NCBI GenBank assembly: GCA_964019415.1
Contig: OZ025889.1
Span: 2,790,501 to 2,854,500 of the forward strand
Reading direction: 5' to 3'
From: Ianthella basta
Lineage: Eukaryota; Porifera; Demospongiae; Verongiida; Ianthellidae
DNA length: 64,000 bases
Positions 27,401 to 39,400 of the stretch are shown here, one piece after another. The translations under genes were made by a program, and so were the position numbers. The notes beneath the pieces were generated by a model, which made no database searches, was not told the origin of the DNA, and worked only from the letters and a program-made list of their open reading frames with translations. Numbering within the stretch: the stretch's first letter is position 1; each line of letters begins with the position of its first letter.

Positions 27401-30400
27401 CCATCCAACAGCTGTAGGCTTATCATTCTACATTGATAACAGTCATGACTAAATTCTAGTGGTTATTATATCCAATAACTGCATTCAAGTTACTGTACAC
27501 TGACGTTATGGCTGCATGTACTGTATGATAGTGTATTACTGCATACAAACAGCCACCACCTTCCTACATATGCAGCACTACCGTGCTGTCTGATAGTCTT
27601 CTTTAGAGTGTATTGCTAACTAATAGGTGTGATAAACAGTTATCTCATACTTTTAGAAGCATGATTTGCACACCAGATGGTTACCAATTTGATCCGGCTG
27701 ACCTAGGAGTAAGAAACAATAATGCAAATTTCAAAATAATTTGTGTGACTGACTTCCATTCCTCCACATGAATGACAGAGGACCCCATTGCAGTAATATG
27801 AATGTATGTACTATTAAAACTAGAGCCAATGCCTAAATTGCTACTGCATAATCTGTATTATTATGCTGAGAGTGTATATGGTATAGCTATGTATGACAGA
27901 CAAGATAGTGAAATTTACCCACACAGGTGGGAACCAAACCTGGGACCTACGTATGCTCTCTCACTGAGCCATCTTACCTAGTGGTGACAATGCATCCCTC
28001 CCTCACCCTGTATACTGGCAATGGAAACTGCTATGCTGAATGTTACCATGCAGTATATACTGTAAGATGACGGTGAATGGCACTGCTGGGTTGGGTGACA
28101 TGGTCAGTGAAATTATATGAAGGGAGTATGGGTATGAGTAAAGGGAGTATATGATGGAATGTAGATCTTGTGCTCGATTGTGGCTATGTGACTAATTTTG
28201 GTTCTCCTAAACTCAGAGCTGTAATTGATGACATTAAGTTGCTTGTTGCACACTTCTACTCATTCTGTAGTGTAAGCTGGAGAGACATCCTGAAGACTCT
28301 GCATGCAAAAAGCTGAAAAGCAGTCCCATTCGCATTGATCCATTAGCTACTGTGCAAGTAAGAATGAATTAAGGTAGCAGGATGATCTGCTATGTTGCCA
28401 ACGTTTACTGATATTCATCTAGATCCAGAATATCATTATCTGTATTATGAATACAATGATACAGCACAATTTATATGTGGTGGCTTGTGACTAGGACAGG
28501 TCGATAACATTTTTGTTCGCCATTTTACAATTATACTTTTCATTGACAAAGGTAGCCCAGATATATGTGTCTATGGTCAGCTGACAGGCACACACACAAA
28601 ACTACATATTGGGTAGTGCTTCTCTTCACTTTGCTATGAATGAATAAAGATGGGAATTCACTATTTCAGCTGATTCTAGAGTGCTCTAACTGGTGTTCTC
28701 ATTAATCTATTTCTCTTTAGATACATAACTTCATAGGTGAGTGCCAAGCTTTATGGTATTATTTCTTTAATGCGGCCAATTTTTCAGTTTCCACGTAGGA
28801 ATCATATGGTGCATAGTTGAACACTAGAGCTAAATCATCTGTCAGTCTTTCGTGTTAATACATTTATAGAGTTGCCTTGCAGATGTACTGTCGTCTGTCT
28901 TGCCATCATAACCATTAATAGGCCACCATGTCACAGAAGACTGCCAGGAAAGAGCAGTACATACCAAATATATTGTAATGAAGTAGACCAGCCCCCTTAA
29001 AGGGGACAGTGCTCTGAACATTTGTGCATTACAGTAGACATTAGTATTTCCTACTTATTCTTAGGCTGTGGAACGATATTTGGTTGCAAAGGGAGTATGT
29101 CAGTCAGCCAAGGTATGCATTGTTTTGTTGTTCTGTATCAATCTAGAGGGTGTGATATATGTACAACATTCTGCATATATCTGTATAGGCCTACATACAT
29201 GTTTGTGCGTATATTCCTTTTATTGTTTTATTATCTAGAGACAGACCAGAGGGTCTGAAGACAATGAGTGAGTGTTGGTTTGATAGAGGCTATGAAACAA
29301 TGTGATTCCTGCATGCTTGCTTTGAGGGTTGTTTACTTTACTCTCCATCTCTTAGTGATATCACTGGTGCTCAGAGATTGGTAAGTTAACTTTGTGTGGG
29401 TCACATCCTGAAGTGACTAAGTAAACTTGCATGAGTCAGTGGCAGTATTATGCAATAGCATTGAAAAGAGCTGCTGAACTAGGTTGCATCACAGGGAGGC
29501 CTTCATTAAAGTCACTAGACAAGTTTTTTATTCCGCCGAACATCAGTAGCTGACTGCTGCCTTCTTTTAGTGGATGTGGCTTTCAGAGAGTGCATGTCTG
29601 TTATATTTAAGTATAACTCACTTGATGAATGTTCAGTCTTATAGACGTGCACTCTGCAGGCCACATTGATCAACCAAAGGAGGCAGCTAGTCATCTGTTG
29701 AACTGTTTCACAATCAAATTCTTTTCTAGTGACTTTTGTGAAGAACATTATTAGCTATTTTGCAAAAGTATTGATGTGAGCCTGAATGGAGTGACATTCT
29801 CTCAGTGCTGTTCTCTATGTCTGCTGTACTGGCTACTTAAATCATGTAGTAGATAATACATTATTTATCTCTCACCGCTATTGTTCATGTGGCATTGTGT
29901 TAAAAGTATTTCTTGTGTATTTGTTAAGCATTGGGCTAATGTATAGTATTTGTATCGAGCTATGTACAGTGGTTTCTGGCGCAGCTGATTGTTTGTGTGG
30001 TTTCATTCATTGCATCGTGGAAAGTGCTAAACAACTACACGCATAATTACTGACTAGCTTATCTATAGGGGCATAAAAGTGAGAGTGAGATTGAATGACA
30101 GTTGTATGTATGTACATATTGTTCCGATTTTGTTTGCAGCTAGCTGAAAATGGACAAGACCCAGTGTAAGTGGAACCCTTTAGTCATGATGCATTAGTGT
30201 CTTAGTGTTTTTAGCATGGTATGTAGTTTATGGTTATCTTTTGCTCCAGCCATATTTTAGAGTTGATCATAGGCAGCTCTGTGTTGCCATACAACCTGAC
30301 AGTCATGGAGGCCCTCCTTGTGTACTGTGGCAATGCTTCAGAACCACATCTTGGTTCCTTTGATCCCTCCACTGGGGTCACCCCGTACTCACTGTGGGCA

Positions 30401-33400
30401 GGGACTCATACAATTTAGTGAGTTGACACTGGATGACACAGTGTGCTACAACAGGGGGATTCAAATTGCCATTTTGCAGACCACTAGGTGCAGGGAGTAA
30501 GTACATGTTCTCTCTTGCCAGTGACCATGTTCTCATGATGTAACTGCATAATTATTTGTTTAGACTACAGTAGGATGTGACAAAAATATTTGTAGGCGAA
30601 TACGTAGTTTGTGGGCAATACGTAGCAGATTATTCAACAACTGAATGCAGGACGTTTCGGCCCGAAGGCCTTCGTCAGCTGCGTACAAAACTGAGAATGT
30701 ACAGTGTGAGACTGGTTTATATAGCTATGGGTAACTGTGTGTGACCAATCAAATTCTAGGATTTTGTGTACATGTGTTTAGCCAATCAGAAACATAGTTA
30801 TGTGTACAGGGGGTGTGGCCAATGAAAAAGAAAATAGTGGGGTTAGAGAGGGGGGGGGGGGGTGATTGGCTAAACACATGTACACAAAATCCTAGAATTT
30901 GATTGGTCACACACAGTTACCCATAGCTATATAAACCAGTCTCACACTGTACATTCTCAGTTTTGTACGCAGCTGACGAAGGCCTTTGGGCCGAAACGTC
31001 CTGCATTCAGTTGTTGAATAATCTGCTACGTATTGCCCACAAACTACGTATTCGCCTACATTGAACAACGTAGCAATGAGCCTCTTCTTCTACATTATTG
31101 ACAAAAATATTGATGTTATAGTTTAATTGGAGATATTCTGAATCAATAAGACTACCTGTGATTTCACTTAGACCACCTCTTGGTATTACATAGAGAAGTA
31201 AGGCAAATTATTGGCAATGTAGCTGTGACAAGCTAGGAGGGGAGTTAGCTTGTGCATTGTTCTGAGGTACTTCTCAGCAGCTGGGCTTCCCAAGGTCATA
31301 GCACACATTTTACACTGCTATTTACTACTATGCTATCTTGCAGTTACCTTTATTTCTTGGTTAACTGAGCAAATCAAGTGGGTGGCCATGGTTAATACTC
31401 CACTGTGTAGCAGTCTGTACTTGTGTCTGTACTATGTATGACATGTAATCTCAGATACATGATATATAATCAAGCCACCCTAGCCGATGTATTCTGTATT
31501 AAACAGCACGGTAGTGCTAAGTTTTGATTGTCAAATAGTATGTGATGTAATCAACATGCTAGGGTGCAAGTCACTCCCAGCAGTCCTGTCTGCCCCCCAT
31601 GCTTTCGAGGACTGCTAGTTCTTGTTAGTACTCCACACTGCTGCTTGCTGTTGTTATGTAGTGCTGTCATTATTCTTATCCGTTAGTTATCGCATGGCAA
31701 GGACTGCTGAAGTGAGTATTGACATGGACACAGAGAGCGGTAGGCGTTTCTTTTTAAGACAATCCAGCGAGTCAATGATGAAGAGCCCTCAGGAAAAACA
31801 GAAGTGGTCTTTAGGAACAGGTTCATTCTGTACAAGTGTTTTTGATAGATATTGTCAGTCATGTGTATTGACTCTACCTTGTACTTTAAATTGCATGTGC
31901 AGATTCTGATGGTAGTCGCAGTGTGGAGGCTTTGCAAAGTAGTGGCTTGCTGTGGCTGTGTCATGAGCTCACTAAAGACATCAATGTATCCACAGGTACA
32001 GAAGTACAAAATGCATTCTATAGATAGTGTATTGAGCACATTCTCTTTGGTACACAAGTATGCACAATGGACTTTTGGCATAGTTAATAGGTATTTATTG
32101 TTGGCATAATCAGTGAGAGTTGTGTCTCTCTTTGGTTTGTGCAGGTTCCCAGCAGCAGGTTGTCATCTTCCACTTGCTGAAGGTTCTCTACCTGCTTGCT
32201 CATCACTGGCCTCATTTTTGGAATGTAAGTAATCTTCTTTGCTGTCATAGCCAAACTGAATAGTGACATAAAATGGTACATATGTTATTGCTAAAGAAAA
32301 GTGTCAATTGTTTGATGTGTGTATTCATGTAGCCTAATCTTGGCACATGTGGGAAAGTAGCACCTGAAGTCCACTTTGTTAACAGCAAGATTACAGCCAA
32401 GGCCAACAGACAACTGCAAGGTAAGACAGCTATTTTCAGTTACTCATCTGCACAGGTTTTTCTATGTAAGTTGTTTCTCTTGAGCAGACACTATGAGTAT
32501 AGCCACTGGACGCCTTCCTCAATGGCTTGTTGGCATACCTAGAGCATGGTTAGTACTATCCACCACTTCTTGTGTGTCTTGCTGTTGGTATTGAAATCAA
32601 TGTAGTTGGCCAGACTCTCTTTCACTTCATTTATGTTATACTGTTTCATCTGCTGCAGTCCCTTCTTATTCCCATTTGAGACAAGACATAAACTCTTCTT
32701 CATAACTGCTTTTGACAGGGACAGGGCCATCCTTAAGCTGCAGGTACCTTGTAGGTATATGTGCAATGTGTAAAGATCAGTGTTGTTTTGTTTAACTTTA
32801 ACTGGATTGTTAGTATGATATCTAATTAATGTATGTGAATGTGTATTTCAGTAGTACCCTTCTGAAGCTAAAGGTAGAATTACAATTAGGGTATAAACGA
32901 ATTTGGAAGCATTTGAACATTCATTCAAAGGCTCGAATGTTTGAATGGGAGTGTGTACCTTTGAACACTTCTATATAAATACATCACAACCCATAAAAAG
33001 CTAAGGTGCAAGGTGGAGGGAGTATCGATAGAGCAAGCAATGGAGACGGTATATCTAGGGGTGAGTCTGAGTGAGAATGGCGGGATGAAGAGTGAACTGG
33101 AGTGGAGGATTGGTATGGCAGCTACAACGGTATGGGCACTGAGAGAACCAGTTTTTATGGACAAAGAGCTTAGTGAAGAGGCCAAGTTGAGAGTACATAG
33201 TGTGGTACCTACCTTAGTGTATGGTTGTGAAGCATGGATTTTGAAGGAGAGAGATAAATCAAGAGTGTAGGCAATGGAAATGAAAGTTTTGAGGGGAATG
33301 GCAGGAGTGACCAGATTAGATTGTGTAAGGAATGAAGAGATAAGGAAAGGATTGAAGCAGGAAGCAGTGGTGGCACAGGTGAAGAGGAGGAGAGAAGGAT

Positions 33401-36400
33401 GGAAAGACAGAGTGTTGAAGAACCAGGGCAGTATAGTCAAAAAGGTGATGAGAGGGCAGGTGGAGGAAAGGAGACCCAGAGGAAGACCCAGAAAAAGATG
33501 GGGTGATAATTTTTAAAGTCTGATTATAGAACCATGCCATAAAAAGTGCTTACCAAGAACTATACTTTGAGACCCTCATAGCAAAATTAGCATTCTTATT
33601 GTAAGAACAACCCCCAATTTCGGGGATATGGTCACACAGATTGATTGATTGATTGATTGATTGATTGACCATAGACAGCCAAAACTACTGTTCAGTCAGT
33701 AGGCTTGTTTGTTTGCGAACTTCAGTAGTATGGAACAAAATGATGTCTAACACCCAAAGGTTAGAGATGTTTGAATGTTTGAAATCCCTCATTCGTTTTT
33801 ACCCTACTTACATAGAAAGCATACATAGGACATGCAGATAAGCTAATTTGCTACCCATCACTTGGGATCCATAATGCTTAATGCTGACCAATCGCTTTCT
33901 GTAAAGATGTAGACCACTCAGCACTTGAGCCCTTTGCAATCTTAAACCTTGTGATCTGTATCTCAGACTCATCCCCTCTTAGTCAGCATTTAACTATTAC
34001 GACTACACTGCTGTTACTTTATTGCATAGTGTGTTTAGTGGCACATCCATTCTACAGGAGCAGAATGTGGATTTCAGTGGACCAAATTCAGCGGATGGAG
34101 TGACTCCACAACTGGAAAAGTGCAAGGTACCTGAACCAATTCTTGCCTAAACATACTGTATGTACACTCGGTATGAAGAACCCTCCTAGAAGCATATGGT
34201 GTGCATATCTGTGCTTTTACATAGTTCTGTGTAGCAAGACACAATACTCTAGAGCAAGCAAAGGATATCATCAGTGAAGTTGGAGGTAGCAAATGTGCTA
34301 TTGAGATTCAGTTCCAAGATGAAGTGGGTTTATCATTGTTTGTGTTTCAATATTCTGGAGCTTCCTGTGCTACAGACCTTAATGACTTAATATTAACTTC
34401 AGGTGGGGATTGGTCTTGGTCCTACTTTGGAGTTTTATACATTAGTGAGTGCAGAGCTGCAGCATGTGGAGCTCAACATCTGGAGAGGAGAGATGGTGGA
34501 GTCTTTGGACCCTCTCACAGGTTAGCTTCATTGTTGGATTCTCCTTGAGTACATATGCATATGTAGTACTGCAGTTTGTTTGATCAGGTAGGGGTACAAT
34601 AACTAAGAGTATCCCTATTGATTCCTCACAAACTGTAGGCCTGTGGTAGTTGGAATGCCATAGTAATAACTTTAACCTAACCTTGAGCTTCAAACAGCTA
34701 TGTATCTCTGTATCTGTGTAGGTTCCACTGTACAGTTTGTTTTCAGCAGCACTGGCCTGTTTCCATGTGAGTTGTCAGTCCTGCATCTGTAGAAAGTCTT
34801 TAAGGGGGGAGAAACTGAGTGTCCAAGAATTAAGGGGGGGGCAATACTATGTTAAGATGTGGCTTGCCAAATTTCAAAGGGGAAGGATTACGGAAAAGGG
34901 GCAAATGCCCCCTACCTTTCCCCCTAAATGCACCCTTGGTTGTTGTGTATATGAAGTCCGTCCTCTGGTCTATTACTTACAGTAGGCAAGAGTGATATTA
35001 TTGCAGCAGTTTGTCAAAAATGCCAACTGCTGTTAGGCATGTAGACTGTGTTGCTTTCAAGTGCACACGGAGCCGTTTACACTCACCTAGATTGGCATCA
35101 ATGCTACAGTGCCTTTTGTCAATCCGTGCAGTACTACCATCTTAATGGTGTGTTATGTATGTGTAGAAGTACTATACATGCTGCTACCAACTACGTTTGT
35201 CCTTTATAACCCCAAGTATGTACTGATCACCCTGTGTGCCTGTTATACCTTTTACTAGTTCTTCTTGTCTACCTTATTTGTTCTAAATGTTTCACACTAT
35301 CCTACATTTCGTGATTGCATTGTTCTTTTAAGGCCACGTAGTATATACCGTATAGCAGGAAATTATTGCGGGAGAATATTTTTGCCGATTTTGCAGATAG
35401 ACTATGATTCGCAAATATATTTTCCATGAACATTTTGCCTTAACCCTGTGTATGGTGGCATACCCTATGTTTGGTGGCGAATTGAGACAAGATGATGGCT
35501 TATAGCCTTATTTAGGTGGGCAGCAACTACGATGCAGCAGCTGCGTACACTCAGAAGGCACAGTGTCTCATGCTTACACTGCCACCCTGTGAATGAACAG
35601 CTGCTAGCTACAAGAAAGTCTGTGATCGAGGTTGCTACTTCAAGAGAGCTGAGACAGAAAGCACTATTAACAGCAGTGCCATATCCCACTGTCACAGCTG
35701 CCAATGAAGCAGTGAAGAGCATAATCATCCACAGCAATACGGGCAAAGAGGATACTAGCTATTGGTAGCTCACTCGGCGAGGAGAATACTAGCACAATAC
35801 CCCAATGAGACATCCTGGAACTTGTAAAAGGACAGTGGAGAAGGGTGTAAGCTCTGCCATACATTTCATTTCCTAAGTGTTCTGTGGCAGTCCAGCAGCA
35901 TGCGTGTAGTCAGCCACCATCTTGAAGAGGAGTGGCTTATCTACTCAGCAAAAAATGCAAAAATATTTCTGCGGAAATTACAGTTTGGGCCAAGTTCTGG
36001 GATTTTGCAGAAATATTCTCTCACGAAATTTTTCTGCTATAACTGGGAGTGTTACTGGTCCTAAAGACGAAAGTCTCTGTTCTGTTGAATTTAGTGTCCT
36101 AATGTTGGTTACAGTCTATGTGAGCATATGTCTGAAATTTGTTAAAAAATCTGAGTTTTATGTAACTGTATGTTTAGGCATACGTGTACCCAATGAAAAG
36201 TTATGCAACCACTTAGCACTCCAGCTGTTTTGTATCTTCCTTGGTTGTACACACAGCTCCTCTAGGTGAATCAGCAGAGCCAGCTGAAGTGCAGCGGAGA
36301 TGCAAACTGTTCAGATTCCTTGGCATGTTCCTTGCAAGAGCCTTAATGGATTTCAGAATGGCAAGTCATATGACAACCTGATGTGTTTTCCTGTGAGCTT

Positions 36401-39400
36401 TATGTGCAGTTTTCTGTGGGATATTACTGCAATATCCATTGCCCAGGTTGACCTGCCCATCTCTGAAGTATTCTACAAGGTGGTACTGGATCAGAGTGAT
36501 ACTTTCACAGTGGATGATCTTAAGGTACTAGTTGCGTATCGAGACTGATTCTGTTGTTGCACTACCCTCTGCCCCTACGTATTTGCATTGTACAAGACAT
36601 TTGTCTTGTCTATGCCTTATTTTTGCTTTTTTGTGACTCAGGCTTGCTACTCTACTGTGTACTTGCTCAGGTCTAGTGGTAATAATAATGAATACGTAAG
36701 TCAAGCTAGTATGATGTATGTTGTGCAGGAAGTGGACCCTGTGTTTGCCCAGTCTTACCTGCACCTCATGGAACTCAGCAGCCGTGCAGGTGATGTAGAT
36801 GCAGATATTGCAGCCCTGGATTTGGATTTCACAATACCAGGATGCCCTGAAGCAGAGATGAAAGTAAATATACAGTGTACAGTCAGTGATTGCTGCCATT
36901 TGCCTAGTCACTATTTCTGTCATTATAATCTTGTCTTCAGCCTGGTGGTAAAGATATACAAGTGACATCACAAAACATCAAAGAGTACCTTCAGGTTTGT
37001 TTCTTTGCACTATTCATTTGTTTATATCACCAACTTTACGTGTACAATTATATATAGTTGTGTGTTCATTTCAGGTAGCAATGCTGATGTTGATGTCATT
37101 ATAGCCGAGTCTATCTGTAGTGTGCAATCATTGCATACCATTGTGCACGCCTGTCAGTGGCTTTGTCCTTGCTAGTGGCACCCATGCCTGAATTGCACTT
37201 GCTAACATCCTAGTTGTGAACTTCCAGCAAGATTTACAATAATTATATGCTTTGTTGTGGACCTGGTTGTGAAAAGAATGCTACATCAGGCGCGATTTGA
37301 ATCAAGCATGTATGTCTGCTGGTGTCTCCCACTAGGTTTGTAGGCACCTCTGCTGAGTTGTTGTAGTCATTCTGCAGCACTTTGGCAAAGGAAAAATACC
37401 TTTACAGCTAACCCACATAGCCTAGATGACTTGGGATGCATGAGTATAGCAGTAGTTTAAGCACATCTGTAGTGCTCCTTAGCTTTGTTGTAACAGCCAT
37501 CAGGCTTGTAGTGCATGCCTTACTGACTACCTACGTAATCCTTTGGGCTACTCTTGCACATTAATCAATCTCTATATATATTTTGGTAGAGCTCAAATCT
37601 TTTGTTCGCAAACTTCTCACGCAGTTTGCACGCGATCACCGTGAAACTCGGGATTATTACAGAGCGCCGCATGGTGATGGTTATAAGGGGGTAGACGGAA
37701 GATGATTCGCCGCGCCTGCGAAGAGCGCCGCACGTTTCCCTCCGTTACGGGAAAAGACGTCATGTTTTTTGTCCGTTTACGGTTTGCGTATACGGAATTC
37801 CGGTTATTTAACGTTTCAAAACGAGGCATCAGGCCTAAGGGAGACCGCACGCGCTCTGCCATGCCACAGCGTTGCAGCTAACACTGTCTGTGGCACCATA
37901 CTGATGTAAATCAGATGCAATATGAGACTAAAATGCGGCAACATGGTAAACATCTTCCTTCGGTGAAGCAACAGAGCTGCAGCCAACACTATCTATGGCA
38001 CCATTCTGATATACATCAGCTACAATATGAATCTACAATGCAGCAGCAACATCATAGACCTCTTACTTCTGTGAGCACGTTGCTGCTTTTGCATCAAGAC
38101 AATGATAGCTAACAATCTGTCGGCAACATTTTGCACCTATCCACCGTTGCATATCTGTGTGGGCACATCAAGTATTGGAGCTTAAGTACACTCAGGTAAG
38201 CAACATGTCTTGATGGTTTTGGACAGTACATGCATGGTACTATTCTAGGCCAAAGTGAGATATAGTAGCTCAATCAGTGACTTTTCATCACACTTTGACC
38301 TGGAACAGTACCATGCATGACCTGTCCAAAACCATCTTAAGACGTGGTGTTCCCCTGAGCATACATAAGCTTCCAATTCACTTGATATGCCCACATACAC
38401 TGTTCTTCAGTTCCATTCTTAGACTACCAATTTTGCAGTTGACTTTATGTCATATCCATCTCTGTCCACATCATGCTACACACAGTATTGCCTGCAACAT
38501 GCATGCATAGCTATGATTGCGGCCTACCAGCTGGCATACCCACACAACCATAAGCCACACTGACGTGGAGTAGCTATTGTGCAGCAGCCGTCATGGAGGC
38601 GCCGGAGCAGGGAAGCCCGCCGAAGGCGGGCTTTCTTGCTAGTTATATATAACACACAAGTGCATAGCTTCAAACTGCATACAGTGTTCTTTGTTGTGCA
38701 ACTTGTTTCTCTGTCTGTCTACAAATTATTCTCATTCTGTATCTGAAGTAGATGTGATGTTAATGTATCTTGAGTTAACAAAAGATATCTGTACAATAGA
38801 ATTGTCTTCACATCATTTCAGTGGTTTGGCAATTCAGTAGTTTAGTGACATCTGGTTTATCCATCAATTTCTGTAGTCTCTATACCCTCTTTGTCCCTTG
38901 GATCAGTACTTTCTCTGTCTCGCAACTGCATACTTGTTGTTTGAGATTACAGATTGTATTCATTATGCAGACTTTGGGTACTTTTTCCTACGACTCATTA
39001 TCAATTGTTTATTCACTCCCATTAAATTTGAACAATTATGTACACTCTCATTTGATGTAAAATGCATTCAGTGTACTTGTTCACCTTTTGCATCTACCAC
39101 TCAGCTGGTTCTTGAATGGGTTCTAGCTAGGGGAGTCAAATTACAAGCAGAGGCTTTCAAGGAAGGTTTCAACTCTGTTTTTTCATTGAAGCACTTACTT
39201 GTCTTTCAGCCATACGAGGTGAGTTAATTAATTTACTTGATGCATATGTTTAGAAGATGCTACATTCTAATGTTGTAGAGGCTCATTGTCATATACAGTA
39301 GCTGATAACAGGAACTGGGAATGTTTTGAGATGGTTTCAGCTGATGAAGGCATATGTGGCTGAAACATCCTGATTAATTTGACCTTATGCTGTGATTACT

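Larger units (their letters stand above)
30591..31060. repeat. large inverted repeat with 198-bp arms
   Basis: The arms 30591-30788 and 30863-31060 are equal in length and nearly perfect complements. They share TGTAGGCGAATACGTAGTTT at the outer ends and TGTGTTTAGCCAATCA at the inner ends. The 74-bp loop ends in a run of 13 G (30850-30862). Each arm carries one hammerhead-like motif. TRIP12 intron 38. Confidence 0.9.
20110..32743 (+). other. TRIP12: TRIP12 middle region, exons 18-44
   Basis: This block links the WWE domain to the HECT domain. Family landmarks are MQKLPDIF followed by YFRREG across exons 22-23, a low-complexity basic linker in exons 24-25, and [12 protein letters not shown] with [10 protein letters not shown] in exon 33. 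[10 protein letters not shown] is in exon 34, LPYNLTV and AGTHTIY are in exon 38, HHWPHFWN is in exon 41 and [11 protein letters not shown] is in exon 44. Compared with the vertebrate protein, the Gly/Ser-rich loop after exon 32 (ending GRPVK) is missing, because exon 32 joins exon 33 directly in phase. The disordered linker is also much shorter. Confidence 0.85.

Noticed and set aside
27657-27708. Possible TRIP12 exon reading [13 protein letters not shown]
   Set aside because: It has AG and GT borders but is 52 nt and needs an upstream phase that exon 32 does not provide. Exon 32 joins exon 33 directly in frame, and the whole chain closes only without it. It could be a rare or cryptic exon.
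28729-28736. Short AG-to-GT segment before exon 34
   Set aside because: Inserting it would break the clean ATVQ / AVERYLV junction.
35532-35768. Open frame near the HECT exons, first thought to be a TRIP12 exon
   Set aside because: Exon 48 joins exon 49 in phase with the expected GLFPSPLG sequence, and this segment has a relative at 53.6 kb, so it is a repeat.
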